This document shows, one piece after another, positions 21,297 to 33,859 of a DNA stretch of 36,410 nucleotides (positions are counted from its first letter, which is position 1; every line of letters starts with the position of its first letter). Origin of the DNA: Entrophospora sp. SA101 (taxonomy: Eukaryota > Glomeromycota > Glomeromycetes > Entrophosporales > Entrophosporaceae); contig CAUDNR010004429.1 in assembly GCA_958430865.1 (NCBI GenBank), positions 1,396 to 37,805 on the forward strand, written 5' to 3'. The notes beneath the pieces are model-generated. The model saw only the letters and a list, made by a program, of their open reading frames with translations, searched no databases and was not told where the DNA came from. The position numbers were made by a program, and so were the translations under genes.

Positions 21297-23327
21297 ATGA
21301 ATGATTTACAAATCGGAACAAGCAGAACCAGTAATGGAATTATTGGTTTACCTTCTTCAACTGGAATGGAAGGTTTTTAATCGTACAAATTATTTATATT
21401 TATATTCATATAGTGCATAAATATATATTTATATATCAATCATCAATCTATTATTTTGCAAGTAGGAGGTTTATCACCTACAATGATTTCAGCTATCAAT
21501 AATTTATCGATTGATGAAAATTCAAGTAGTGAAGAAGAAGAAGAAGAAGAAGAAGTTATAGAAGAATCAGTTGATGATGATGATGTGATGATGGATGATG
21601 GGTCACAAATGTATAGGAGGAATTCTGTAAGTAATTAATTATCAATTACTAAATTACCACACACCGCCATCACCACACCACCACCATTACTTTAACTATT
21701 AGTCAATTTTAATGCCACACCACTAATAAATAATGAATAACAAATAAAAAATGTAATCCTTTTTAAAAAGAGGAATTATAATCGATATTCTAGAACATCA
21801 ACATTTAACAATGACAATTACGATGAATCAAATATAAATTTATCACAACCAGTTGCACCAGAGGAACCTTTAAGAGCGATAGTGATTAATAGACCTACTG
21901 CTCAAATGATTGAAACATATAGATTACCAAAACCAAAAGATCAAATGTCAGAACAAGAAATAAATAATTTAATTATGAGGTATGAAAGAAGGGAAAAAGT
22001 AAAGTTTATATTTGTTCATTAGTTGATAGATTGATTGATTGATTTAGAGATTATATTAATTGACGTTATTATTATTAACTAACAACATTATTATTTGTTA
22101 AAGTCCTGTTCCACAAGGTCAAAAGGTTTTATGTAAAATAACTCGTAAAAGAGATAAATTTGGTAAATTTTATCCATTATATGAACTGTTTATTGAAGAA
22201 CGAGACAACAATGGCGAACAGATAAGAACATTTCTTATGTCAGCTAGAAAGAAAAAGAAAAGTAAAAGCTCACATTATATCATTACCACTGAAAAATTAA
22301 CAAGCTCTAGCACACCTAAAACCATTGTGGGAAGAGTTAGGTGAGAAGTGGTTATTTAATTATTATTATGGTATTCTGATGAAATTTAATTATTTGCTAT
22401 TAATGCAATATCATTTTTTTTTTTCATTTTGTTTTGATAGATCTAATTTTTTAGGAACAGCTTTTGTTATATATTCACATGGTAAAAATCCATTTAAGCA
22501 TGAACCAGATTCGACGGACTTACCACTTAGAGAAGAATTAGGATCTGTAGTTTATGTATGTATATATATCTATATTTATATTATATATTATCATCACTGT
22601 TAAAATAAAATCTTTATTAATTTTGGTGGATTAGGATCCTAATATACTTGGATTTAAAGGTCCACGTAAAATGACAATTTTATTAATAGGAATGATGATA
22701 AGTGGTGAAAGACCTGAATTTCGTCCCAAAGAAGTATTTTATATATTCACATTTACATTCATTGCCATCAATTAATCAATCAATTAGTGATTAATGGTGT
22801 TGTATTGTTTTAGGAATCAGAAACATTAATCGGTAAATTTCGTAATGGTGATAAACGAGATATATTAGTTTTACATAATAAATCACCACAATGGAATGAA
22901 GGTATGATATCTTATTGGGGAATGGGAAAGATAATTCTTTTTTTAAAAGGATAAAAATTATTGTTTTAATTTAGAAGTAATGAATGTTATATTAATATCA
23001 ATTTATTATTTAAATATTTTCACGTGATAGATACAAGATCATATGTGCTAAATTTTAGTGGTAGAGTAACTCTGGCATCTGTAAAGAATTTTCAAATTGT
23101 ACATGATAACGATTGTAAGTAGTATTTATTATATACAAACCAATTCAATATATCAATCAATAATAATAATAACCTTTTTTTTTTTTTTACAAGTGGATTA
23201 TATTATAATGCAATTTGGTCGTGTATCAGAGGACTCATTTACAATGGATTTTATGTACCCAATGTGTCCCATTCAAGCTTTCGCAATTGCTTTAACAAGT
23301 TTCGATGCTAAACTTGCATGTGAATAA
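21297..23327 (+). CDS. Tubby-like protein (9 exons)
   Basis: Tubby C-terminal domains bind phosphatidylinositol 4,5-bisphosphate at the plasma membrane (family knowledge). Exons: 21297-21372, 21466-21626, 21771-21979, 22104-22340, 22441-22555, 22635-22733, 22814-22901, 23031-23114, 23194-23327; phases agree, 400 aa. Diagnostic blocks: [78 protein letters not shown], and the C-terminus [18 protein letters not shown]. The N-terminal part (about 1-130) is variable, with a poly-Glu/Asp stretch ([20 protein letters not shown]) in exon 2. Weakest points: the first donor (GTTTTT) and the exon-2 acceptor, where CAAG and TAG 3 bp apart both keep frame and change one residue. The gene is convergent with polyubiquitin. 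Confidence 0.92.
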
Positions 23328-23646
23328 ATAATATAATGTATCAATAATTTTTTTTTTTTTTAGAAAATTAAAGACTTATTATTTATTCATAAACAAATAT
23401 TTGAAGTGGTAATCGTGTTAATAAAATTCCCAAAAATTTTCTTTACCAAAACCATAAAAAAGCAAAGCAAGCAAAAAAAAAAATACCAAGATTATTTTAC
23501 TTATTTACTTTATTTATTTATTAAATTTGATCCTAATGAAATAATTACATTACATTATACATTATATAAAAACTATATAAAATATATAAAAATTATAAAT
23601 TCCCTGTGAACTATTGCTTGAATTGTGTTACAGTACAAAAAAATAA
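23328..23646. terminator. Shared 3' region between convergent TUB and polyubiquitin genes
   Basis: The 319 bp between the two stop codons is extremely AT-rich, with T and A runs, TATAAAAACTATATAAAATA-type tracts and several AATAAA-like signals (AATAAATAATATAA just after the TUB stop). It must hold both polyadenylation regions; individual sites cannot be fixed by eye. Confidence 0.45.
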
Positions 23647-24594
<948 letters not shown>

Positions 24595-24602
24595 TTATTT
24601 TT

Positions 24603-24853
24603 CTGTAACCTTGACGCTTATTAATAATACTAAGAAAATAAAGTTTTGACTTATTAATATTTATTAATAATATACAAGGATATTATTATATGTATTATTT
24701 GAAGAATAAAAATAAAATTATTTACTTTGAAAAATTTAAATTTTAATATATAAAATTTAATGAATATAATTTGTATGTAATTTTTTTTTTTAAGAGGAAA
24801 AAAAAAGATTTGAAGAGAAAGGGAGAGAAAAGAATTTCAGGAGCCTATTTATA
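24603..24853 (-). promoter_or_regulatory. Polyubiquitin promoter TATA box and possible 5' UTR intron
   Basis: TATAAATA lies on the minus strand at 24853-24846, about 280 bp before the ATG, followed by a CT-rich stretch (TTCTTTTCTCTCCCTTTCTC) suitable as a fungal start region. The long leader could contain an intron, with donor GTAAAT at 24725 and acceptor TTACAG ending at 24603 (123 nt). 5' UTR introns are common in polyubiquitin genes, but this one is inferred only. Confidence 0.5.
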
Positions 24854-24899
24854 CTAATCACCAAGGAATTCCAAGAAAAAATGTTGTGTAAGCAAGTAT

Positions 24900-26250
24900 G
24901 ACTAATATGACTAATTTAACTATTTTATTTATTTATTATATAGTAATATAATAAAAAAACTACGTATTATAACAAGCATATTCTAGATTGTACATGAGTT
25001 TTCTTTTTTAATATATAACAAATAAGTTAGTATAAAAATAATTTGAATGTAAACAATAATACTTTTTTCTCCTTTTTAGGAAATACCAATTAAATACGGG
25101 GCATCACCAGACCGCCACACATGATAATAATAATAAGGACGAAAACCGAAAACCCATTTAAAAATTCGTTATTATTATAACAAAAAACTACTATGGTATT
25201 TTGTGAATTTTGTGAAGCAAAATTATATTAATTCGTTGAGGTTTGATTATACATGACCGATAATAATCATGCATCTCGCTCGATTTAGCAGATTTTGGGT
25301 TTAACGAATAAAAAATTTCTGTCTATAATAATAATAATAATTATTATTATCATTATTTAAAAATATATAAGAGAGAGGGATTATGGCACCTCGAACCAAA
25401 CAAAAATGAGTCAACACCACTATCATATGGAATCCTTTTTTTGATTGATAAATTTTGAGATCTTTAAATTACAACCGATGCAGATCCTTTTAAAGTTACA
25501 CAAAAACGCAATAAGCTCTTTTTCTGTTGCAATTACAATTACAATCGTACGATTAACAATAAAAAAAAAACGAAACGAACTATTTATCACGCGATCAAAT
25601 TTTTATCAGCCACAAACTTTAATTCTATTTACCCCTTTTTGTTCACCAAATTTGACACAATTCTAGAAAATCAGGATGCTATTATTTCTTTTTTGGTCAT
25701 TACGCCTGGTGATCTCCTGCCCACATTTTTTGTATTGATAAAAAAGTTGTATGAAAGCTTCCATATAAAGGCAATAATTGAAATAAAAAAGTAATGATGT
25801 TTTTGAATAACTATAATTTCGTATATAGAGCCTCTATCAATATGAAAGAAGATTCATTAGAAAGCTACAATAGCACAGTTTGTTTCGGAATTTCTATTTT
25901 ACATATTAATGATCAACTGATGTATGATTAAAATTTGAATTGATTTATTAAAACGAAGTATTGTAAAAAGACAATCAGAAAATGAATTTGAAGATGATAA
26001 TGATCAAACAAACCAATGCCCACTAGTATAGAAGCTACAAAAATGCGCTCGAATATTAATACATACAACAAAAAAAATTTAGAAATTTTCAAGTAGAAAA
26101 GGTAACTATAGATTAAAGGGTGAAATTTCTTGTAAAAATTTCAAGAGTATAAACGAAAATTGAAAGATTATTACATTAATATTAATATTAATATATAAAA
26201 TGAATTTTATTTTTAGATATTAATATGGTTCAAGATTTTAGGGGGTTGAC
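24900..26250. other. Intergenic, no gene seen
   Basis: AT-rich spacer with T- and A-runs and a TAATAATAATAATTATTATT dyad near 25330. No ordered coding signal on either strand. Confidence 0.4.
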
Positions 26251-26287
26251 TCTATAAAAGATACAAAGTTGACTTCTCAATGTGAAA

Positions 26288-26506
26288 ATGCCATTAATTC
26301 ATTTTATTGTATGCAACATTCCATTTCATACTATTTCCAAAGCCTTATTTACGATTGAATATATGGATGGACAGATTATTCTAGCAAATCATTATGGAAA
26401 CTTTGACATTGATATAATTAAAGCATTGACTAAAGGTAGTTGTTCACCAGAGCCATTGGACGATTTGACTAAAGTAAAAGCTCTTGATGTAAGTAAAACC
26501 ACTTGA
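26288..26506 (+). CDS. Small hypothetical ORF or first exon
   Basis: An ATG at 26288 (MPLIHFIVCNIPFHTISKAL) opens 72 codons with mixed, protein-like composition (FTIEYMDGQIILANHYGNFD, then LDDLTKVKALD). A TATAAAAG lies at 26253-26260, about 28-35 bp upstream. The sequence at 26489 is GTAAGT, a perfect donor after KALD, so this may be exon 1 of a gene whose next exon I cannot find. Family not recognised; it could also be a relic. Confidence 0.3.
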   Translation: MPLIHFIVCNIPFHTISKALFTIEYMDGQIILANHYGNFDIDIIKALTKGSCSPEPLDDLTKVKALDVSKTT

Positions 26507-26540
26507 CGTAATTAAACCATTTGACGTAAGTAAAAATGCT
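26464..26540. repeat. Short tandem repeat, 4 x 18-20 bp
   Basis: Units TTGACTAAAGTAAAAG, TTGATGTAAGTAAAAC, TTGACGTAATTAAACC and TTGACGTAAGTAAAAA start at 26464, 26484, 26503 and 26521. The first two overlap the end of the small ORF. Two units contain TGACGTAA, a CREB/ATF-like core. Confidence 0.65.
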
Positions 26541-27268
26541 TAAACACTTGATACAAGCGGCAATAATGATAATGATATTATGTAAAAATGTGTGTTCTGG
26601 GAATGAATAAAGAATTATCATATCATTGTCTGTATATTGCAATGATGCAAGAAGAATAATTATCATGGAAATTTACAAATGTTATAATTTGAATTAGAAA
26701 TTTTTACTTTATTTTTTTTCGTGTATTTTCTTTCAAAATAAAAATGCCTCTTCCCTTTTACAAATTAAAGCCATTCTTTTTATTACCACATTTCATAAAT
26801 CAAATTGTCTTTACATACAGTACATATGAGCTGTATTAAATTGATGTTTTTTCGAATTTTTGACTTTGAAGTTAAATACACGTAATAGTAATACGCAATA
26901 ATATTAATAATGTTTTGAGCTGTCTGAATTTGAAGCAACATAAGTTGATCAATATTGGTGCTTTACATAGCACATAAGACAGGTTTTAGTACATATTTTT
27001 GTAAGTTTTAATTTCGTTTTCTATTTTTATCACTTTTAAATCTTCAAAGAATGCCAAAATGCTTTTATTGTTGAATCACGATAAATCAATCACTAGGGGT
27101 TTGGTGACGAAGGAAGTTGTTCTTTAATTTATACGAAAAAATTGTTTGTTACACGTCACTCTCCGCAAAGAAAAAGGAAATAATGTAACCGTTACTCTCA
27201 AAAAGATCTCCAACAATTAACATTCATTAAAACACCAAGTCGAATTTTATATTTTATACTTTTACACA

Positions 27269-28838
27269 ATGTCACATAATAAATTATTATCATCATTATC
27301 ACAAGAAAGAAAAGGATTTGTATATAAAATTGATAATGAAATGTATAATAACACAATGGTTAATTCTGATGAAGGAAGTATAAAAGATTATTTTTTTTCA
27401 TTAGTCAAGAAAAACAAAGAGCTTTCTGAAAATGAAAAAGAATTTTGTAAGGAAAATTTTATTTATTGGTTTGAATTAGGAAATGCAAGAGATAAATCAG
27501 GCAAACCTAAAGAATGTAACAAGTGTAAATTGACAAGATACTCTGATAGGTTCTGTGAAGGTTGTATTAATTTACAATTACAGAGTCTTTTCACCACTTG
27601 GACATCTGGGAATAACATAGTTGACAACTTTATTCAACAATGTCAAATGAAATCTTCTCTGCCACAATATATTTTAGAATGGATACCTTTTGAGCAATTC
27701 ATAAAAGTAACAAAGTTGACAGAAAGTGGATTTAGTTCAATTTTTACTGCTACATGGACAAGAGGAATTATTGTTGATTATGACGAAAATAAAAAGGAAT
27801 TTAGTTATTTAGGAGGGCAACTAGTAGTATTAAAAAGTTTAAATGATTCAAGTAATCCAGGAAAAGGCTTTTTTAATGAGGTTGGTAATTGTCATTTAAA
27901 ACAAAATAAACAATACTGTATTATTTAATACTAATTGATTTTATTTATTTTCAGGCAATGAATTATTGCAAAATTAAAGCACCACTGATTGTTAATTGCT
28001 ATGGTATAACTAGATTCCCAGATAATGGAAATTACGCAATAGTTTTAGGCTATGTTTCAGAGGGAAATTTAAGGGATTATTTACAAAAAATCATTTAAAT
28101 TTAGCATTAAAAGACAGAATTACAATGCTTAGATATTTATGTAATGCATTAGATTATATACATCGGAGAGATTTAATCCATTGTGATTTACATAGTGGTA
28201 ATGTACTTGTGCAAGGAGGTCATTGTTTTATTACAGATTTGGGATTATGCGGACCAGTTGATGAAAAGTCATCAGATAAAGTCTATGGGATTGTATCATA
28301 TGTTGCGCCTGAAGTACTTAGAGGCAAAAAGAACACCAAGGAATCTGATATCTATAGTATTGGGATGTTAATGTGGGAAATATTTGCAGACCACCCACCA
28401 TTTGACAATAGAGCTCACAATCATTGTTTGATTTTTGATATATGTGAAGGTTTACGACCACCAATATTACCTGGAATGCCTGATGATTGTGTGCAAATGA
28501 TGCAGAGGTGTTGGGATGTGGATCCATCAAAAAGACCAACTAGTAGAGAACTTTTCAAATTTGCTTATGATAAACATAAGAAAATTCGTGAAAATAAAAT
28601 TTTGAAAAATAATAGTAAGAATAATAGTTTAATAAATAGATTATTCAAATTTTTTAATAATGATGGTAGCAACAGCAGTGGTGGTGGTAGTGATTCGCAA
28701 CAAGTACACGAATCACATCCAGGTGCATATCATAAAAGTAGAATATTAGATGAGGAGATTGCTAAATCAAAAAGCTTAAAAAGTTATACAAGTAATGATA
28801 GTTCATTAAATAGACTTGATTTTAACTCTCTTCTCTAG
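27269..28838 (+). pseudogene. Protein kinase gene with 1-base frameshift
   Basis: Exon 1 is 27269-27880 (204 aa from ATG), then an intron 27881-27954 (GTTGGT...TTTCAG), then an exon to TAG at 28836-28838. Order of parts: Cys pairs CNKC and CEGC (83-99), WTSGNNIVDNFIQ linker, LEWIPFEQF, glycine-rich loop TESGFSS (151-157), candidate ATP Lys in VVLKS (189), HCDLHSGN catalytic loop, DLG in place of DFG, VAPEVL, WEIF, CWDVDPSKRP, Ser/Gly/Asn-rich tail. After YLQK the frame meets TAA at the run of six A at 28085-28090. One more A would restore the reading through the HLNLALKDRITML segment. So it is either a recent pseudogene or a homopolymer error in the assembly. The downstream ATG at 28125 would lack the ATP-binding lobe. 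The 3' part is the duplicate of 1-417. Confidence 0.8.
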
Positions 28839-30127
28839 AATGTTGAAGGTAAATAAAAATTTCACTTTTAATTAATTAATTGAACTTACTATCCATTAAT
28901 TATTATTAACAATATATTTTTTATTTCTAATAATTAAAGAAAGAATTGATGAATGAGCAATTTAATCTCCTAAATTATTTGTTATAATTATTTGTCTTTT
29001 TAATTTATTTTATTTCTTAAAGCTAAATAATAATTTTTTGATTTTTGTTAAATAGTGATATTGCAAAGTATCATTTCAGTTGATACTGATTATTTAACAA
29101 GTATGGCTGATTATCAGGAACTCGCAATAATTTGGTGCTCGTCAATTAATTAGTTTACGAATTTACTTTGGTTCCCTCTTTCTTCCACCTAGACGAATCT
29201 GTGAGCACACTTAATGGTACTAGATAACTGCAAATAAATAAAGATGGCCTTTTACAAAGCTTAAGGACTTCGATTTATTTCAGTCGTTCGCATTTATTGA
29301 TCGATTGCAAATTTGCTTTGGTTTACTTGTAAAACAACTCAAGTAGCTTGTTTAACAGCCTTATGTTTTACGATTATATAACGCTACCAGTATTGATTAA
29401 CCTTTGGACAATACTTCATTAAAACCAACTGTTATCCTAATCTTTGCTTACTCACTAAAGCAAATCACGTTACTAATCACTGTTAACACCCACTAGTTAA
29501 CCAACGTTAAGCATAACCTTGTTTACTCACGAAAGCAAATAACTCCATAATTGTTACCTTTTGCCAAGGAACTATACTTTTGCTTTTATCAAAGCGCTTT
29601 AAACGAAAAAAATAAAATAAAAACAACGTTTTTATTTTATTTATTTTAAAAGCTTATTAACGCTTAATAAAAAATAATGATTCTATCGCAGAGTTTTATT
29701 TTATCAGAATGTTAATTATCTATTCTTTTCCTCTGCAAGGACCAGAATTTGTTCTCAATAAGGATAAAGATGAAGATGGTTTATTATTGCAAAGTAACTT
29801 AACCAATTATAAAAAGCCTTTGCGTAAAATTTTCATTTGATAATAATTATTATACACTAAAATTAATTAATCCTGAAATATAAAGTACCGATGATTTTAT
29901 CTACCCTGATCATGTATCACGTTATTACTATTATTATAAGAAATGCTCGAGTTCAGTAGTAAATGAATGTGTGGGAACTGAATTGTATTCAGCAAAAGAA
30001 AAACTTGGCTCTTGATGAAACAAAGGAGAAATTGGGATGCGCAAGAAAATATAAAGAGACTTGGAATAAATATTTATAAGTTTTTTTGTGAGTTTTTATA
30101 TTTATTAGCCTCTAAAGCAATTTTACT
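28365..30127 (+). repeat. Segmental duplication, copy B
   Basis: Direct-orientation partner of 1-1712, covering the kinase C-terminal coding part and about 1.29 kb of 3' flank. It keeps the same landmark order with scattered substitutions and indels, such as the loss of one codon in the IC-EGLRPP segment relative to copy A's ICAKGLRPP. Apart from the kinase, no gene is seen in it. Confidence 0.85.
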
Positions 30128-31260
30128 TGCATCATTTTTGACTTAATGGCAGCGAATTTGACGTAATATTTTTTTACAACTTTGGGAACATTCCGCCAAA
30201 CAACATTAGGTGGCATTGTAAAAATTAGAACCATTTACATCAACATCTTGCATCCTATCGTCTCTGTTCCTTTTCTCTGATTTTTATTCCTTTCCCGGAA
30301 CTCTCTTCCTCGTTATCATCGTGCAACATGCGTTGGACACATTATAAATATTAATTGTTACAGTAACCAGGGAATCCAAAAAAATAAAAATGACATAACT
30401 TTTCCTAGGATTTGTACAAGACATCATTTAATATTAAAAAAGCGTTCGACATCTTCTTTTTGTAGCAAATCAATCAGCCCATGAGCACAGAAGATTTTGA
30501 AAAATCCTTTTATGTTAATAGCGTCTAAGCTACAGGAAACAAGTCGATTAAATCACATGTATATTCAGATGTTCATGTATGGCTGAGGAGTGTTATCAAC
30601 TTGCTTACGTTTTTCATCATTTCAGTATTCCTCTAATGAGGATCCCAAGAAAAATGCAAATAGTGTCTGATTTGTCTTTCTTGCGAATGAAGACGTTAAT
30701 GAAACAAACGATCGATCATTTGCTTCACTGATTCATTACGCTAACTTTTTAACTTTTTATTACAAATTAATTAATTCTTTTTTTTTTTAAATAAAACACT
30801 TTTGTGGTTGGAAATTAAACAGTAGTAATGTTAATCGTCTGTCCTAAACACGGGTTGTTTCTGCTGCATTCATAAATTATTTTTGGATATTTGATTATTC
30901 AAAAAGGAGGATTAATGAATGGAAACACTACTTGTAAAAGATTTTACTCTTGCAAGTAGAATTATTTTTTTCATTAATTGATAAATTTTATTATATTCGT
31001 TAAGTTAGAGCTAGCATTAGTAATTTCAGCTGCTGCTTTGATTTTGGTGATAAGAACTAAATCTAGATATTCATGACTTAATTTGTTCTATGTCTTATAT
31101 TCAATGTGGACACGAAAAAATATAAAATTTGGGAATGTATCAGTCATTCAATTTAAAATCATTTTTAATATATTTAACTATATAGAAGAATGCTTTATGA
31201 CAAGTGACTTTGTCACTCATGAAATTTTTTTTATTAATTAAAAAAAAAAGGAGGAATTTT
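30128..31260. other. Intergenic, possible coding debris
   Basis: No intact gene. On the minus strand near 30430-30540 a 36-codon piece reads SLDAINIKGFFKIFCAHGLI and then DLLQKEDVERFFNIK before a stop; composition is protein-like but the family is not recognised. The rest is AT-rich spacer. Confidence 0.3.
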
Positions 31261-31269
31261 TTTAAATAA

Positions 31270-31563
31270 TAATTTTATTTTATTGCAAAGAATGGATGCC
31301 TTTCCTTCTAATCTTTTATATTCTTCAACCATGGATTTTTGTCAGTAATAAAAGCATCCTTATCCAATGAAATTATTTGAACATTTTTACGTTATCACTC
31401 AGCGCAGTGGTATTTTTATTTTTTGACCATCTTGTATAACGTTGTATAATGATAAATGATTTCATGGTTTGAATCTGTAAACTTGATTGCTTGAAGATGG
31501 ACAGGGACGTCGTAAAAAGTTGAGTTCCGTGCGCTGAAATGGCCTGAGAGGAATTTCTCTACG
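31270..31563 (-). pseudogene. Frameshifted coding relic, unassigned
   Basis: Minus-strand pieces line up across three frames: EKFLSGHFSARNSTFYDVPV, HLQAIKFTDSNHEIIYHY, NVIQDGQKIKIPLR, SDNV, and QIISLDKDAFITDKNPWL ending KNIKD then TAG. Each switch needs a one- or two-base shift. The pieces join into a plausible mixed alpha/beta sequence, so this is probably the decayed 3' end of a protein gene. I do not recognise the family with confidence. Confidence 0.4.
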
Positions 31564-31584
31564 AAAAAAAAACGAAAAAAAATG

Positions 31585-31600
31585 TGGGGACGGCCGTCCT
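31585..31600. repeat. GGACGGCCGTCC palindrome, copy 1
   Basis: A perfect 12-bp palindrome follows an A-rich tract (AAAAAAATGTG); the shared string GGGGACGGCCGTCCTATT recurs at 36177-36192 after a similar A-run. It is strikingly GC-rich for this genome. Confidence 0.7.
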
Positions 31601-31687
31601 ATTAGACACGAAGCTCACTGTCACATTTTCGTTTAAAAACTTGTTATCTTTATTATTCGTTTTATTCATTTTATTCGTTTTGTCCGT

Positions 31688-31945
31688 TCTATTCGAATTA
31701 CTCGTTTTATTCATTTTTATAAAATATTTCCTTAACAAAATAATATAAATTACAATAATTATATTTATAATTTATATTACTATTATGATGGTTGCTAGTA
31801 TTATGACTCAAGTAAAGAAAAATGTCCGCTACTACTAATATTTATTATTATTACACAAGGGCTAAGGAAAAATAGATTGATAATAAAAATTTTAATTGGA
31901 TTGGTCTAGCAATGTGCATTTGAATTATTATTATTATTATTTAAA
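31688..31945. repeat. Dispersed repeat, copy B
   Basis: Direct-orientation partner of 13700-13965 (see that entry). Upstream lies a run of TTATTCGTTTTA-like units (31650-31720). It ends about 90 bp before the stop codon of the kelch gene. Confidence 0.75.
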
Positions 31946-32037
31946 AATTATTTACAGTATAGATTAAAAATAAAAGACATAATAAATAAATAAATAAATA
32001 AGTTTAATTATAATATTAATATGTATAAAATACAAAA

Positions 32038-33859
32038 TTATCTTAGTGGAGCATTAAAATTACTATTAGGATAAGGCGGGGCATTAGGATAAGACGGGGA
32101 ATTAGGATTAGCTAACGTGTTGGGATATGATAAGGTATTGGGAGTATTTCCGTATTGTTGAAGTTGTTGTTCACTAGGCATTTCTAAAACATCACTTGGA
32201 ACTGAATTTTTTTTCTTTTGATATAATCTTACAGCTATGAATGTTGCTACTGCAACTACCATTGTTACAACTAAAACTGCAATTACTATTATTAATATTT
32301 GAATAGTATTTTGTGATGATGATGTTTCTGATTGTGATGGTGATGATAGTGATGATGGTGATGATGGTGATGATGGTGATGATGGTGATGATGATGATGG
32401 TGCTAGGTTTGCTTCAGATGCTGAAAAACTTGTTTTCCAACTATAATCTTTAATATCAAGTATATAGGTGTCTGCACTAGATGATTTTGGATCCGAAACA
32501 GCATTTGTGATATTTCCTATATAATTTTTATTTTTGATTAACTAATTTTAATGTTTAAGATTCAAATTTTTTAAAAATATAAAAAATAAAAAATTACCAA
32601 AACTTATGATCATTTGATCTCCAATTAAATTAGCTGAATGGTGTGTAACAGGTGGAGCACGATTAACACTTGAAAAACTAGGTGCAGACCATTGAAAAGG
32701 ATTTTTAGTTGTATCTAATACCAGAAGTTCAGGAAGTGTTGTAGTTGACACAGGATCACTACTACCGCCAAAAACAATTATCCTTCCATCCTTTGCTATA
32801 TAATAAATATATATATATAATTTTAGTATGATATTTTTATAAAAGATTCAAAAAAAAATTATATAAATTAAATAATTAATTACAAAGTACAGCTGAATGA
32901 CCAGTTCGAGATTGGATGTTTGGTGGACCAGTCGCTGTCTAAGTTTTTGTCCAGGTATAAGAAAAAATAAATTATAAATAAAAATTTTATAAACAATATA
33001 TTTTAATTGATTAAATATTTACCATACTTGACCAAATTGAATTATTCGTATCAAAAATTTTTATCTATAAATAAACATAATTCAACTGTAAATACATGCA
33101 TATATTATTTTACTTTAATCAATATTTTCTATACTAATCTATAAAATAAATACATACTATATTCATGTTAACCAGAGTTTGATAATTTCCCTCTCTTCCA
33201 CCAATAATTACAATTCTACCATCAGGTAATAAAGTTGATGTATGATCATAAGTTGCTAATGGTGAATTAGTTGCAGTGGCTAAACTCCAATTCAGGTCTA
33301 TTGTATTCAAAATATACATATCATTAAAGCATTGAAAGGTGGAAGATCCAGTAGGTTTACCTGTTGATCCACCAAAAATATACATTTTTCCTTTATCATC
33401 TATAACAGCACTACTTTCTCTACGATTAATGGGAGTAATGCCAGTTGTTTTTGGAGCATTCCAAACTTTTGTATTTAAATCATACCCATAAAGCAAGTTG
33501 GTGAAATTATAAGTATCAGTAATTGGATTTACCATAACTCCACCAAATAAAAATATTGTTGATTTATTTGGTCCACCAACTGCACTCAAAGACCAAGAAA
33601 TTCCTATAGGTAATTTGTCATTTTCTACCCATGGTACATTTGCAACATCAAAATCTTTAGTTAAATCCACATAAAATAATGAATCTGTTGTAATAACTGC
33701 TTGTTCTAAGCTTACACCTCCAAGAATGTAAAGTTTATTATCTACTACCACGCTAGTAGCTGCGTAACGTTTTATCTTAGGATCAGAAAATACATTATTA
33801 ATAATAAATATTATAATAAATATTAACTGAAATTTGTTATTTTTGAAATTTAAAACCAT
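32038..33859 (-). CDS. Kelch-repeat type I membrane protein (5 exons)
   Basis: Exons (minus): 33859-33158, 33064-33023, 32938-32884, 32795-32598, 32516-32038; phases agree, 491 aa. The N-terminus has a signal peptide (FQLIFIIIFIINNVFS, cleavage near residue 25). Kelch-type blades are marked by hydrophobic strands ending Gly-Gly: LYILGGVS, IFLFGGVM, MYIFGGST, IVIIGGRE, IIVFGGSS, plus RTGHSAVL and THHSANL turns. A Ser-Pro stalk follows, made of SSP triplets (32335-32405), then a transmembrane helix (LIIVIAVLVVTMVVAVATFI), a basic stop-transfer RLYQKKK, and a cytosolic tail with repeated YPN/PNS/PNT motifs. I infer a cell-surface beta-propeller on a glycosylated stalk. Ligand unknown. Galactose-oxidase-type catalytic residues were not identified. 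Confidence 0.9.

Noticed and set aside
24855..24885. Heat-shock-element-like GGAATTCCAAGAA near the polyubiquitin TATA box
   Set aside because: The spacing does not fit the inverted nGAAn pentamer rule beyond one and a half units.
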